A stretch of 64,000 nucleotides of DNA, taken from contig NZ_JAAKGP010000007.1 of NCBI RefSeq assembly GCF_011043545.1, forward strand, positions 1-64,000, written 5' to 3'. This DNA comes from Rhodobacter sp. SGA-6-6 (GTDB taxonomy: Bacteria > Pseudomonadota > Alphaproteobacteria > Rhodobacterales > Rhodobacteraceae). Below the pieces are notes generated by a model. That model was not told where the DNA came from. It worked only from the letters and a program-made list of their open reading frames with translations, and did not search any database. The position numbers were made by a program, and so were the translations under genes. Of this stretch, positions 25,156-35,829 are shown one piece after another; within the stretch, counting starts at the first letter, position 1; each line of letters opens with the position of its first letter.

Positions 25156-26393
25156 GGGCTGCTCTGGTCGGTGATCACCAGGTCGCCCTCGGCCAGTTCC
25201 TCGGAGGAGACCGCGATCATCCTGCCGTCCGAGGCGCCGGGGGTGACCTTCACCTTCACCGGCTGCCCGGCCTTCAGCACCCAGAGCGAGCTGCCGTCCA
25301 CCTTGGCCCGGGTGCCGGAGGTGCGCCGGGGCATGATCAGCCCCAGAAGCCCGCCGCCCGAGCGGCTGGAGGTATCGGCCACCGGCGGGGCGTAGCGCAG
25401 CGCCGCCATCGGCACCAGCAGCACCTGCGGCTGGCGGGCCACGGTGATGGTGGCGGTGGCGGTCATGCCGGGACGCAGGAGCAGCTCCTCGTTCTCGACC
25501 GAGAGCACCGCCTTGTAGGTGACGACGCCGTCGGTTTCCTCCGGCGCATAGCGCAGCTGGGTGATCCGGGCCGGGAAGCTGCGGCCCGGGTAGGCATCGA
25601 CGCTGAAGGTGGCCACGTTGCCCACCGTGACGCGGCCGATGTCGGCCTCGTCGATGGCGACCTGCAGTTCCATCCGGGACAGGTCCTCGGCCAGGGTGAA
25701 CAACACCGGGGCGTTCAGCGTGGCGGCGACGATCATCCCCTTCTCGGCGGTGCGGTCCAGCACGATGCCAGTGATCGGGCTGCGGATGTCGGCCTTGGCG
25801 AGGTCGGTCTTCGCCTCTTCCAGGCTGGCCTCGGCCAGTTTCAGGTCGGCCCGGGCGATCTCCACCGCGGCGACGGCGCGGTCGTGGGCGGCCTTGGCGG
25901 CGATCACGGTGGAGCGGACGGCAAGGCCGCGCTCGTCCAGCGCATGGGTGGAGGTCCAGGCCTCGGCGGTCTCGGTGGCGGTGGCCTCGGCCTGGGTCAG
26001 CCTCGCGGCGGCGGCGGCCAGCTGCGCCTCGGCGGTGGCGAGGCGGGCGCGCAGGTTGGTGCTGTCCAGGCGGGCGAGGACCTGGCCTTCGGTCACCTCG
26101 TCGTTGAAATCGGCCTCGACCGCGGCCAGCGTGCCGGAAAGCTCGGACGAGATGTCCACCCGGGTGGTGGGCTGCACGGTGCCGGTGGCGATGACGGTGA
26201 CCACCAAGTCGCCGCGCTCCACCGGGGTGGTGTCGTAGCGCACCGCGGCCGGAGTGGCGCTGCGGCTGGCCCAGGCCCATCCGGCCAGCGCCAGCACGGC
26301 GGCCAGCAGCAGGAGCCAGAGCCAGCGGCGGCGCGGGCGGCGGGCCGAGAGCGACAGTTGCGCGAGGTCGGGGCGGCTGGCGGGATCTGGCAA
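25152..26393 (-). CDS. MacA-like periplasmic adaptor subunit (HlyD family)
   Basis: A 413-residue membrane-fusion protein. A single N-terminal anchor (RRRWLWLLLLAAVLALAGWAWA, about residues 21-42) precedes a first beta/lipoyl segment (GTVQPTTRVDISSELSG), an Ala-rich alpha-helical hairpin (about 105-205) and a second lipoyl half (DIRSPITGIVLDRTAEKGM). The family-typical start is TTG at 26393 with AGAGGA eight bases upstream; the longer frame up to 26510 gives a Pro/Arg-rich, non-conserved N-terminus. It bridges the MacB-like permease to a TolC-type outer-membrane channel, which is not encoded here. Confidence 0.85.
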
Positions 26394-26510
26394 GGGCGGT
26401 CCTCTGGCTTTCCCCTGATACGCCGGGGGCCTGGCTTTCCGTCGGACTATAGGGCGGGCGGAAGGCGGCCGGAAGATGGGGGGTTCCCCAGCAGTCCGGC
26501 ACGCCGCCAA

Positions 26511-26544
26511 ATGAAAGGGCGGCGGAGGTCGCCCCCCGCCGCCC
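26511..26544 (-). terminator. Probable terminator downstream of nrdJ
   Basis: Arms GGGCGGCGG (26517-26525) and CCGCCGCCC (26536-26544) pair perfectly over a ten-base loop. On the minus strand the stem is followed by TTTCAT. It begins 22 bases past the nrdJ stop. The T-run is short, so termination strength is uncertain. A second hairpin, GCTGACCG/CGGTCAGC (26548-26570), overlaps the stop codon. Confidence 0.55.
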
Positions 26545-26565
26545 GGCGCTGACCGGAACAGTCGG

Positions 26566-29500
26566 TCAGCTGCAGCCCGTCGTCCCGCCGCAGGTGTTGC
26601 ACTTCAGGCAGGTGCCGTTGCGCACGAGCGTGTAGTTGCCGCATTCGCCGCAGGGGTCGCCGGTGTAGCCCTGCATCTTGGCCTTTGTGCGGGCCACATC
26701 GGCGCCGGACGAGGCCGCGGCCATGGCGAAGCCGGAGGCGCCTTCGGCAAGACCCATGGCGCGGGTTTCCGGCACCAGCATGTTCAGCGTCGCCACCGGG
26801 TCGGTGCCGGTGGACAGCGCCGTCGCCCCTGCGCCCCCTTGCAGCACCACCAGTTCCTGCGGCAGCCGCTTCCTCAGGTAGCCCGAGGAGGAGATCGACT
26901 TCAGCAGTTCCACCGATTTCGACGCCGCGGTTTCCGACACCTCGGAGATGTTGCGCTTGCCCTCGTCGTCGCCGCGGCCGAGGTCGTCGAAGGTGGTGCC
27001 CTTCGGCGCGACATGGGCCAGGTCGGTGCGGTCGAGGTAGCTGATCGCCAGTTCGCGGAAGATGTAGTCGAGGATCGAGGTGGCGTTCTTGATCGAGTCG
27101 TTCCCCTGCACCATGCCCGCGGGTTCAAAGCGGGTGAAGGTGAAGGCCTCGACGAACTCCTCCAGCGGCACGCCGTATTGCAGGCCCACGGAGACCGCGA
27201 TGGCGAAGTTGTTCATCATCGCCCGGAAGCCCGCGCCTTCCTTGTGCATGTCGATGAAGATCTCGCCAAGCGAGCCGTCGGCATATTCCCCGGTGCGCAG
27301 ATAGACCTTGTGGCCGCCGATGATGGCCTTCTGGGTATAGCCCTTGCGGCGCTCCGGCAGCTTCTCGCGGTGGGACCGCACGATCTCCTTGACGATCACC
27401 TTCTCGACGATCTTCTCGGCGATGACCGCGGCTTTCTCCTGCAAGGAGCCGGTGGCGAGGATCTCCTCGGCCTCCTCGTCGTCCTCGATCAGCGCCGAGG
27501 CCAGCGGCTGGCTCAGCTTGGACCCGTCGCGATAGAGCGCATTGGCCTTGATCCCCAGAGAATGCGACAGTTCATAGGCCGCCAGCGTTTCCGCGATGGT
27601 GGCGGTGTTCGGCATGTTGATCGTCTTCGAGATCGCGCCCGAGATGAACGACTGCGCCGCCGCCATCATGTGGATGTGGCTTTCCACCGACAGGAAGCGC
27701 TTGCCGGTCTTGCCGCAGGGGTTGGCGCAGTCGAAGACCGGCAGGTGCTCGGCCTTCAGGAAGGGCGCGCCTTCCAGCGTCATCGTCCCGCAGACGTGGT
27801 CGTTGGCGGCGTCGATCTGCGCCTTGGTGAAGCCGAGGTGGCGCAGCAGGTCGAAGGTGGGGTCGGCCAGCTTCTCGGCGGGGATGCCGAGGGTGCCCTT
27901 GCAGAAATCCTCGCCCAGGGTCCACTGGTTGAAGACGAAGCGGATGTCGAAGGCGGTCGGCAGCGCGGCCTCGACCTTCTCGATCTCGCGCGGGCCGAAG
28001 CCGTGGCCGACCAGCGCGGTGTGGTTGACCGCCGGAGCCTGCGCCAGCGATCCATGGCCGACCGCATAGGCGACGATCTCGGCGATCTGGTGCGGGGCGT
28101 AGCCCAGGGTCTCCAGCGCGGCCGGGACCGACTGGTTGATGATCTTGAAATAGCCGCCGCCGGCCAGTTTCTTGAACTTCACCAGCGCGAAGTCGGGCTC
28201 GATGCCGGTGGTGTCGCAGTCCATCACCAGGCCAATGGTGCCGGTGGGGGCGATGACGGTGGTCTGGGCGTTGCGGTAGCCGTGCTGCTCGCCAAGCGCC
28301 AGCGCCTCGTCCCAGGCGGATTTCGCCAGGGCGACCAGGGTCTGGTCGGGGCAGTTGACCTGATCCAGCGCGACCGGCGCAACGTTCAGCGCCTCATAGC
28401 CCTCGGTCCGGCCCCAGGCGGCGGCGCGGTGGTTGCGGATGACGCGCAGCATGTGCTCGCGGTTGCGGGCATAGCCCGAGAACGGCCCCAGCTCCTTGGC
28501 CATCTCGGCACTGGTCGCATAGGCGATGCCGGTCATGATCGCGGTCAGCGCGCCGCAGAGCGCCCGGCCCTCGGCGGAATCGTAGCCGAGGCCCATGTTC
28601 ATCAAGAGGCCGCCGATGTTGGCATAGCCGAGGCCGAGGGTGCGGAAGTCGTAGGAAAGCCGGGCGATCTCCTTCGAGGGGAACTGCGCCATCATCACCG
28701 AGATTTCCAGCGTCACCGTCCACAGACGGGTGGCGTGGATGTAGCCGGCGGCGTCGAACTTGCCGTCATGGAAGAAGGTCAGCAGGTTCATCGACGCCAG
28801 GTTGCAGGCGGTGTCGTCGAGGAACATGTATTCCGAGCAGGGGTTGGAGCCGCGGATCGGCCCGTCCTCGGGGCAGGTGTGCCAGGCGTTGACGGTGTCG
28901 TGGAACTGGATGCCGGGGTCGGCGCAGGCCCAGGCGGCATGGCCGATCTGGTCCCAGAGGTCGCGGGCCGAGACGGTCTTCGACACCTTGCCGTCGGTGC
29001 GGCGGACCAGTTCCCAGGGCAGGTCCTCCTTCACCGCGCGCAGGAAGGCGTCGGTGACGCGGACCGAGTTGTTGGAGTTCTGGCCGGAGACGGTGACATA
29101 GGCCTCGGAATCCCAGTCGGTGTCATAGGCCGGGAATTCGATCGAGGAATAGCCCTGGCGGGCGTATTGCAGCACCCGGTTGGTGTAGGTGTCGGGGATC
29201 ATCGCCTTCTTGGCGGCCTTGATCGCAGTCTTCAGCGCCGGGTTCCTGGCCGGATCGACCGAGGCTTCCGACGAGCCGTCCCAGCCGCGGATGGCGGTGA
29301 AGATGTCGTTCAGCCGGGCCTGGTGCATCTTCGAGCCGGCGACCAGCGAAGCGACCTTCTGCTCTTCGATCACCTTCCAGTTGATGAACTGCTCGATGTC
29401 GGGGTGATCCATGTCGCAGATCACCATCTTGGCGGCGCGGCGGGTGGTGCCGCCCGACTTGATCGCGCCCGCGGCGCGGTCGCCGATCTTCAGGAAGCCC

Positions 29501-30264
29501 ATCAGCCCCGAGGACTTGCCGCCGCCCGACAGCTTCTCGCCCTCGCCGCGCAGCGAGGAGAAGTTGGTGCCGGTGCCGGAGCCATACTTGAACAGCCGCG
29601 CCTCGCGCACCCAGAGGTCCATGATGCCGCCGTCGTTCACCAGATCGTCCGAGACCGACTGGATGAAGCAGGCATGGGGCTGCGGGTGCTCGTAGGCGCT
29701 GGTCGATTGCGTCAGCTTGCCGGTCTTGTGGTCGACGTAGAAATGCCCCTGCCCCGGGCCGTCGATGCCATAGGCCCAATGCAGCCCGGTGTTGAACCAT
29801 TGCGGGCTGTTCGGCGCCGCCATCTGGCGCGCCAGCATGAAGCGCATCTCGTCGTAATAGGCCGAAGCGTCGGCCTCGGTGGTGAAATAGCCGCCCTTCC
29901 AGCCCCAATAGGCCCAGGCCCCGGCCAGACGGTCGAAGACCTGCTTGGCCGAGGTCTCGCCGACAAAGCGCTGCTCGGGCGGCAGCTCGGCCAGCGCCTC
30001 CTCGTCGGGGACCGAGCGCCAGAGGAATTCGGGCACGCCCTTTTCCTTGACGCGCTTCAGGACCGCCGGAACCCCCGCCTTGCGGAAATACTTCTGCGCC
30101 AGCACGTCCGAGGCGACCTGGCTCCAGCCCTCGGGCACTTCCACCGCATCGTTGCGGAACACGATCTTGCCGTCGGGATTGCGGATTTCCGAGGTGGTGG
30201 TGGTGAAGGCCATCGCCCCATAGGCACCCGTTGCCGCGGCGGTGAACTTGCGCTCGATCTTCAT
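26566..30264 (-). CDS. nrdJ: Vitamin B12-dependent (class II) ribonucleotide reductase
   Basis: A 1232-residue adenosylcobalamin-dependent ribonucleotide reductase that makes deoxyribonucleotides without oxygen. [17 protein letters not shown] and a long C-terminal extension typical of alphaproteobacterial NrdJ are visible. The last about 28 residues form a Cys-rich tail ([18 protein letters not shown] then CGGTTGC), likely a zinc-ribbon and redox-active thiol relay. Start MKIERKF at 30264 has an AAGGATCAGGGG ribosome-binding tract; the longer frame to 30327 is non-conserved. A palindrome resembling an NrdR box lies about 150 bases upstream. No nrdA/nrdB is present in the window, so this may be the main reductase. 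I cannot confirm that from one window. Confidence 0.93.
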   Translation of the reverse strand: MKIERKFTAAATGAYGAMAFTTTTSEIRNPDGKIVFRNDAVEVPEGWSQVASDVLAQKYFRKAGVPAVLKRVKEKGVPEFLWRSVPDEEALAELPPEQRFVGETSAKQVFDRLAGAWAYWGWKGGYFTTEADASAYYDEMRFMLARQMAAPNSPQWFNTGLHWAYGIDGPGQGHFYVDHKTGKLTQSTSAYEHPQPHACFIQSVSDDLVNDGGIMDLWVREARLFKYGSGTGTNFSSLRGEGEKLSGGGKSSGLMGFLKIGDRAAGAIKSGGTTRRAAKMVICDMDHPDIEQFINWKVIEEQKVASLVAGSKMHQARLNDIFTAIRGWDGSSEASVDPARNPALKTAIKAAKKAMIPDTYTNRVLQYARQGYSSIEFPAYDTDWDSEAYVTVSGQNSNNSVRVTDAFLRAVKEDLPWELVRRTDGKVSKTVSARDLWDQIGHAAWACADPGIQFHDTVNAWHTCPEDGPIRGSNPCSEYMFLDDTACNLASMNLLTFFHDGKFDAAGYIHATRLWTVTLEISVMMAQFPSKEIARLSYDFRTLGLGYANIGGLLMNMGLGYDSAEGRALCGALTAIMTGIAYATSAEMAKELGPFSGYARNREHMLRVIRNHRAAAWGRTEGYEALNVAPVALDQVNCPDQTLVALAKSAWDEALALGEQHGYRNAQTTVIAPTGTIGLVMDCDTTGIEPDFALVKFKKLAGGGYFKIINQSVPAALETLGYAPHQIAEIVAYAVGHGSLAQAPAVNHTALVGHGFGPREIEKVEAALPTAFDIRFVFNQWTLGEDFCKGTLGIPAEKLADPTFDLLRHLGFTKAQIDAANDHVCGTMTLEGAPFLKAEHLPVFDCANPCGKTGKRFLSVESHIHMMAAAQSFISGAISKTINMPNTATIAETLAAYELSHSLGIKANALYRDGSKLSQPLASALIEDDEEAEEILATGSLQEKAAVIAEKIVEKVIVKEIVRSHREKLPERRKGYTQKAIIGGHKVYLRTGEYADGSLGEIFIDMHKEGAGFRAMMNNFAIAVSVGLQYGVPLEEFVEAFTFTRFEPAGMVQGNDSIKNATSILDYIFRELAISYLDRTDLAHVAPKGTTFDDLGRGDDEGKRNISEVSETAASKSVELLKSISSSGYLRKRLPQELVVLQGGAGATALSTGTDPVATLNMLVPETRAMGLAEGASGFAMAAASSGADVARTKAKMQGYTGDPCGECGNYTLVRNGTCLKCNTCGGTTGCS

Positions 30265-30415
30265 TGCCCCTGATCCTTCGTTGGCCGGTGGCCCGGCATG
30301 TCCCTCTGCGTCATCGGCGGGGAACATGGGATCCCGGCCCGCCGGCCCTTGCCGACAGGGGTTCGGCGCCGTGAGACCGGCCGCCTGTTCCTTGGGATTC
30401 CTGCTCTGCCCGCCA

Positions 30416-30431
30416 GCACTAGATTTAGTGT
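30416..30431. promoter_or_regulatory. NrdR-box-like palindrome upstream of nrdJ
   Basis: GCACTAGATTTAGTGT has perfect arms CACTA/TAGTG around GATT and fits the ACACTATATATAGTGT-type consensus of the ribonucleotide reductase repressor NrdR. Two boxes about 31 bases apart are usual; I found only one convincing copy. The position, about 150 bases upstream of nrdJ, suggests repression of nrdJ by NrdR. Confidence 0.65.
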
Positions 30432-30610
30432 CTGTCCGAAACGCCCAGTCAACCTGTCGTATTCACCGCCCCGGTTCAACGGTTTTTTTTGCGTATCCGA
30501 CGGATTTTCGGTCTTGACGCTTTGGTCATTCCGTCACGGCCCCTTCACGCCCTTGTCATCTTTCCGCGCCCCCGGTTGTGGAGGGGTCTGTGGACAAGAG
30601 TTGGAGTGTT

Positions 30611-30669
30611 TTCTGAACTCCGCCGCTTTTGCCAAGGAAGCGGCGGCTTTGGGGCGGAGGGTTCAGAAA
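30611..30669. repeat. Nested inverted repeat downstream of the DMT exporter
   Basis: Outer arms TTCTGAACTCCGCC (30611-30624) and GGCGGAGGGTTCAGAA (30653-30668, two-base bulge) enclose inner arms CCGCCGCTT (30620-30628) and AAGCGGCGG (30638-30646). The two stems share bases, so they would form alternative structures. It starts about 55 bases beyond the minus-strand exporter stop and may end that transcript or regulate the nrdJ leader. Confidence 0.5.
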
Positions 30670-30723
30670 GCGGTTGATGCGGGGGACAAATCCTCTGCCG
30701 CAGTTCGGCCGATTCTCGCGGCC

Positions 30724-31608
30724 TCAGCGGCGGGCGGCGGCGCGGTTGATCAGCACGATGCCCGCCGCCACCAGAACCCCGGGGCCGAGAATCGCCGGCG
30801 ACAGGGTTTCGCCGAAGATCGCGGCGCCGAGGAGAATCGCCATCACCGGGGTCAGGAAGGAGAAGGCGGCGACGGTGGAGGGCGGATAGACCGACATCAG
30901 CCAGAGCCACCAGATGAATCCCCCCGCCACCACGATGGCGGCCTGGAACAGCAGGAGCCACAGGTGCAGCGGCTGCACCTCGCGGATCAGCGGGCCGAAC
31001 AGCGGCGCCACCGCCAGCAGGATCGGCGCGGAGACCAGCACCATCCAGTAGAGTTGCATCTCCGGCCCCTCGGCCCGCATCACCGGGCGGCGGGCGATGA
31101 AGGCCGTCCCCGCCCAGCCGAGCGCGGCGCCGAGCGCGCAGAGATCGCCCCAGATGCTGCCCTCGCCGCCCCGCGCGCCGCCGAGGATCGCCCAGGCGGT
31201 GCCGGCGAAGGCCAGCGCCAGGCCGAGCGCCTTCATCGGCGTGATCCGGTCCCCCAGCCCAAAATGCGCCATCAGCGCGAACCAGAGCGGCATCGAATAC
31301 ATCAGCACCGAGGCGCGGCCGACCGTGGTCAGGTCCAGCGCGACGAAGAGGAACAGGAACTCGGCCGCGAAGACCGCGCCGAGGACGAGGCCGGGCAGCA
31401 GCGCCGCCCGGGTCAGCCGCGGCGGCCTGCCGCGGAAGCGGAGCCAGCCCCAGACGAAGAAGATCGCCAGGGCAGAGCGCAAGCCGGCGAAGAACACCGG
31501 TTGGAGCCCGGCGTTCACCACCTTGATGCTGATCTGGTTCAGCGCCAGCAGCAGCTGCACCCCGAGGAGCATCGCCAGCCCTGCGGCATCGAGGCCGTCC
31601 TTGCGCAT
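30724..31608 (-). CDS. DMT superfamily (EamA) transporter
   Basis: A 294-residue inner-membrane protein with ten predicted helices in two EamA repeats. It starts MRKDGLDAAGLAMLLGVQLL and includes LNQISIKVVNAGLQPVFFAG and FSFLTPVMAILLGAAIFGE, the conserved end of repeat 2. EamA proteins usually export amino acids or other metabolites; the substrate is not predictable. It is divergent from the DUF533 gene, with a 111-base gap carrying the promoters. Start 31608 is preceded by GGGGGATC, a modest ribosome-binding site. Confidence 0.85.
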   Translation of the reverse strand: MRKDGLDAAGLAMLLGVQLLLALNQISIKVVNAGLQPVFFAGLRSALAIFFVWGWLRFRGRPPRLTRAALLPGLVLGAVFAAEFLFLFVALDLTTVGRASVLMYSMPLWFALMAHFGLGDRITPMKALGLALAFAGTAWAILGGARGGEGSIWGDLCALGAALGWAGTAFIARRPVMRAEGPEMQLYWMVLVSAPILLAVAPLFGPLIREVQPLHLWLLLFQAAIVVAGGFIWWLWLMSVYPPSTVAAFSFLTPVMAILLGAAIFGETLSPAILGPGVLVAAGIVLINRAAARR

Positions 31609-31719
31609 GATCTGACGCGATCCCCCGGGATTTCCCCCCGCCCGAGACGGTGTTTTGCATTGACCGGGGGGCAAGCGCAAGCAAGGCTCTGCTCCTGTCG
31701 TCCGGCTGGAGGGTTTGCG

Positions 31720-32568
31720 ATGAGTCTTGCGAAGACATTGATGAAGGTGGCGATCGGCGTGGCGGTGGCCAAGGGCGTCTCGACCCTCGCGAAGAACATG
31801 GGCGGCGGCAGCGCCTCGGGCGCGGGCGGCGGCCTGGGCGACATGCTCGGCGGAATGCTGGGCGGCGGCAGCAGCTCGGCCGGCAGCACCCGCCCGTCCG
31901 GGCGGTCCGCGGGGCAGTCCGGCGGGCTCGGCGATCTGATGGGCGACCTCCTGGGCAACGCCGGCGGCAATGCCGCGCGGTCGACCCGCAGCGGCCGCGG
32001 CGGCGACCTGCTGGAGGAGGTGCTGGGGCAGAAGCGCACCACCAGCCGCAGCACCGCGCCGAAGGGCGGGCTGCAGGACGTGCTGGAGCAGATGACCGGC
32101 GCGCGGTCGGGCCGCGGCGGGCAGAACGCCGGCGGGATCGGCGACCTGCTCGGCTCCGTCCTCGGCGGCGCCGCGGCGCGGCCGGCGGGGGGCGCCCTGC
32201 GGGTCGAGGAGGAGGAAGAGGTCTCCGCCGCACTGATGCTGAAGGCGATCATCCAGGCGGTGAAATGCGACTGCGACCTCGACGCCTCCGAGAAGCAGAA
32301 GCTGATGCAGGCCATGGGCGACGCCAGCCAGGCCGAGGTGCAGGCGGTGAACGCCGAGCTGTCGGCGCCGGTGGATGTGGACGCGCTGGTGCGGATGGTG
32401 CCGGAGGGGATGGAGGCGCAGGTCTACCTCGCCTCGCTGTCGGCGATCGACCTCGACCGGCAGGAGGAGGCGCAGTATCTGCACGCGCTGGCGCAGGGGC
32501 TGGAGCTTCAGCCGCATGAGGTGAATGCGCTGCACGACCGGATCGGCGCACCGCAGATCTACCGTTAG
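31720..32568 (+). CDS. DUF533 / TerB-like domain protein
   Basis: A 282-residue protein of the DUF533 family. The first helix (SLAKTLMKVAIGVAVAKGVS) is followed by a long low-complexity Gly/Ser/Arg region (about 28-165) with repeated GGLGDLLG-type motifs, then an acidic stretch and a C-terminal all-helical TerB-like domain beginning ALMLKAIIQAVKCDCDLDAS (about 172). TerB domains bind metal and associate with the inner membrane; E. coli YebE is a family example, with no clear biochemical function. GGAGGG precedes the ATG at 31720. Single gene, function unknown. Confidence 0.82.
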   Translation: MSLAKTLMKVAIGVAVAKGVSTLAKNMGGGSASGAGGGLGDMLGGMLGGGSSSAGSTRPSGRSAGQSGGLGDLMGDLLGNAGGNAARSTRSGRGGDLLEEVLGQKRTTSRSTAPKGGLQDVLEQMTGARSGRGGQNAGGIGDLLGSVLGGAAARPAGGALRVEEEEEVSAALMLKAIIQAVKCDCDLDASEKQKLMQAMGDASQAEVQAVNAELSAPVDVDALVRMVPEGMEAQVYLASLSAIDLDRQEEAQYLHALAQGLELQPHEVNALHDRIGAPQIYR

Positions 32569-32582
32569 CGCTTTTGGCCGGC

Positions 32583-32636
32583 GGCCGGGGGCGCTTCGCC
32601 CCCCGGACCCCCCGAGAGTATTTGGGCCAAGATGAA
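32583..32636. repeat. Intergenic hairpin plus AGTATTTGGGCCAAGATGAA element
   Basis: CCGGGGGCG/CGCCCCCCGG (32585-32606, one mismatch) forms a hairpin followed by ACCCCCCGAGAGTATTTGGG (32607-32626) and CCAAGATGAAGG. It lies 15 bases after the DUF533 stop, so the hairpin probably also ends that transcript. It is the same composite unit as at 12815 and 51208. Confidence 0.7.
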
Positions 32637-32721
32637 GGCATAAGGCTTTTGGGGGCGTGAGGTTCCCTTTCCCCGGCCGCCGGTGTAGCCCTTGGCCGTT
32701 CCCGGCTGCCGGAGGCTTGCC

Positions 32722-33639
32722 ATGACCACCGCCCCGGCGGCCGAAAACTCGCGCGCGGCCGCCCTGATGATCGGCTCGATGGCCTTCTTCGCCGTCGAGG
32801 ACCTGTTCCTGAAGCGCGCCGCCGAGGCGCTGCCGCCGGGCGAGGTGCTGGCGCTGACCGGCGGCGTCGGCGCGCTGGTGTTCTGGGCGCTGGCGGCGCG
32901 GCGGCGCGAGAAGGTGCTGACGATGCAGGCGCTGCGCGGCGTGCCGCTGCTGCGCACCCTGTCCGAGGCCGCGGCGGCGATGCTGTATATCGTCGCGCTG
33001 GCGCTGGCGCCCCTGTCGATGACCGCGGCGCTGTTGCAGGCCTCGCCGCTGGTCGTGGTGGCCGGGGCGGCGCTGTTCCTGGGCGAAACCGTCGGCTGGC
33101 GACGCTGGGCCTCGGTGGTGGTGGGCTTCGTCGGCGTGCTGGTGATCCTGTCGCCCTGGGACGCCGATTTCGACCCGACCGGCCTCTTGACCGTCGCCTG
33201 CGTCGTGGTGCTGGCGGTGCGCGACCTGTCGACCCGGCTGATGCCGGCGCGGATCGGCACCTTCCAGGTCTCGGCCTGGGCCTATCTGGGGCTGGTGCCC
33301 TCCGGCATCCTCTTGATGGCGATCATGGGACAGGGCTTCGTCTGGCCCTCGCCGATGCAATGGGCGGGCCTCGGCGGCGCGCTGGTGGCCGGGCTCTTCG
33401 GCTATTACGCCGTGGTCGCGGCGATGCGGCTGGGGGAGGTCTCGGTGGTCGCCCCCTTCCGCTATGCGCGGCTGCTGTTCTCGGTGGCGCTGGCGATGAT
33501 CTTCTTCGGCGAACGCCCCGGCCTGTCCACCTATATCGGCGCCGCCATCGTGGTGGCCTCCGGCCTTTATGCCTTCGCACGCGAGCGAATCCGCCAGCGG
33601 CGGCTGGCGGCGGAGTCGGAAAGCCGTCTTTCCCTCTAG
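32722..33639 (+). CDS. DMT superfamily (EamA) transporter
   Basis: A 305-residue inner-membrane protein with ten helices. It starts MTTAPAAENSRAAALMIGSM; GGAGG lies seven bases before the ATG at 32722. Two EamA halves are visible, the first ending LQASPLVVVAGAALFLGE and the second VSVVAPFRYARLLFSVALA. The latter resembles the drug/metabolite S-adenosylmethionine-uptake-like subgroup. The C-terminus is basic (RERIRQRRL). The enolase gene starts 54 bases downstream; co-transcription is possible but functionally unexplained. Confidence 0.85.
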   Translation: MTTAPAAENSRAAALMIGSMAFFAVEDLFLKRAAEALPPGEVLALTGGVGALVFWALAARRREKVLTMQALRGVPLLRTLSEAAAAMLYIVALALAPLSMTAALLQASPLVVVAGAALFLGETVGWRRWASVVVGFVGVLVILSPWDADFDPTGLLTVACVVVLAVRDLSTRLMPARIGTFQVSAWAYLGLVPSGILLMAIMGQGFVWPSPMQWAGLGGALVAGLFGYYAVVAAMRLGEVSVVAPFRYARLLFSVALAMIFFGERPGLSTYIGAAIVVASGLYAFARERIRQRRLAAESESRLSL

Positions 33640-33654
33640 CCCGAAGGCGGCTAA

Positions 33655-34971
<1,317 letters not shown>

Positions 34972-35025
34972 GGCGCGCAGACGCTGGCATTTGCGGCGGG
35001 CCCCCTGAGGAGACCCGCCCTTCGA

Positions 35026-35688
35026 TCAATGCGCCTGCATCTCGGCGACGATTTCCGCCGGGGTCAGCGCGGCGGGATAATGGGTCGGCCAGTTGGTGAC
35101 TTCCTGCAACAGCGCCGCGCGGTCGTCGCCCCAGTAGAGGTGGTAGTGCCCCGCCTTCACCGGCGCGATGGCGTGGTCGCTGAACTGGATGAAGGCCGGA
35201 GCCCCGGCATCGCCCTCGACCTTGCGGAAGATGTAGCGGACGCCGCGGTTGCCCTTCTCGTAGGTCAGCACCTCGTGCCCGTCGTCGGCATAGGTGCCGG
35301 AGACCACGCCCGAGGCGCTGTGGAAGCTGACCCGGTCGCCGTGGATATCGATCCGGTCGACATCGGTGCGGTAGCCGGTGTCGTAATAGGCGCGATACTC
35401 CTCGGCGGTCTTGTCGCCGTGCTCGGCCTTGTGCGCCATCACCGGGTCCAGCGTGCCGTCCTGCAGCAGCGGATAGACCGACTGCCAGTCGCCTTCCCAG
35501 TCCGACAGGCTGCGGGCCTAGACCTGGGCATCGTCGAAATAGCCCTGGTAGACCTTGTCGTCGGCATGGGAATGGTCATGCGCGTGATCGTGGTCATGGT
35601 CGTGGCCCTCGGTCGCCTGCTGCGCGGCGGCGGGCAGCGCCAGGGCAAGCGCCAGCAGCCCCGCCCATCCGAATCTCGTCATCTGCAT
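35026..35688 (-). pseudogene. zinT: zinT with in-frame amber codon (periplasmic zinc-binding protein)
   Basis: The reading frame encodes a ZinT/YodA lipocalin-like zinc chaperone: signal peptide (residues 1-22), a His/Asp-rich segment [16 protein letters not shown], then FDDAQV, a stop codon, [19 protein letters not shown] and the C-terminal domain ending IVAEMQAH. The TAG at 35518-35520 is codon 57. The same frame continues without any shift on both sides. In E. coli ZinT the matching position is Gln (FDDANVQNRTLSDW), so a CAG-to-TAG change explains it. An internal ATG at 35442 could give a 138-residue cytoplasmic fragment without signal or His tract, which is unlikely to work. A Zur-type operator sits 31 bases upstream of the ATG at 35688. 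The stop is either real and recent or a sequencing error. Confidence 0.85.
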
Positions 35689-35718
35689 CTGTGGTTCCTT
35701 TCGAGCGGATTCCTGATT

Positions 35719-35741
35719 GATATGTTATATCATAACATATC
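35719..35741. promoter_or_regulatory. Zur-type operator upstream of zinT
   Basis: GATATGTTAT (35719-35728) and ATAACATATC (35732-35741) are perfect ten-base inverted arms around ATC. This matches the GATATGTTATA-type palindromes bound by the zinc repressor Zur in alphaproteobacteria. It lies 31 bases before the zinT start, consistent with derepression under zinc limitation. Confidence 0.85.
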
Positions 35742-35785
35742 CAAGGCAAGGCATAGCCTCCTTCCCCGGCGGCTGCAAGCCGGTG

Positions 35786-35829
35786 GCGGATTTCGCGCGA
35801 AATCCGCAGCGATTCCGGGCGGAAATCGC
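35786..35829. terminator. Two adjacent palindromes downstream of the DAO-type oxidase
   Basis: A perfect 22-base palindrome built of GCGGATTTCGC and its complement (35786-35807) is followed by GCGATT/AAATCGC arms around a GC-rich centre (35809-35829). They start one base after the minus-strand oxidase stop codon at 35830. Location suggests a transcript end; there is no T-run. The GATTTC arms recall the AAATC hairpins at 22687. Confidence 0.5.

Larger units (their letters stand above)
30265..30723 (-). other. 459-base leader region of nrdJ
   Basis: This gap separates the DMT exporter stop from the nrdJ start, both on the minus strand. It holds a nested inverted repeat (30611-30669) next to the exporter end, an eight-T run on the plus strand near 30482 (an A-run in the nrdJ direction), one NrdR-box-like palindrome at 30416-30431, and a GC-rich 150-base leader. 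I looked for the B12-box sequence of a cobalamin riboswitch in the leader and did not find it. No small open frame here looks convincing. Confidence 0.6.

Noticed and set aside
30265-30415. Cobalamin riboswitch in the nrdJ leader
   Set aside because: A B12-dependent enzyme made this worth looking for, but no B12-box (GCCACTG-like) sequence or matching helix set was visible by eye.
30589-30597. DnaA box and possible replication origin
   Set aside because: Only one imperfect TTGTCCACA match is present; no box cluster, AT-rich unwinding region or origin genes nearby.
35026-35442. A separate 138-residue gene starting at the internal zinT ATG
   Set aside because: It lacks a ribosome-binding site, a signal peptide and the His-rich zinc segment; the upstream frame continues directly across the amber codon.
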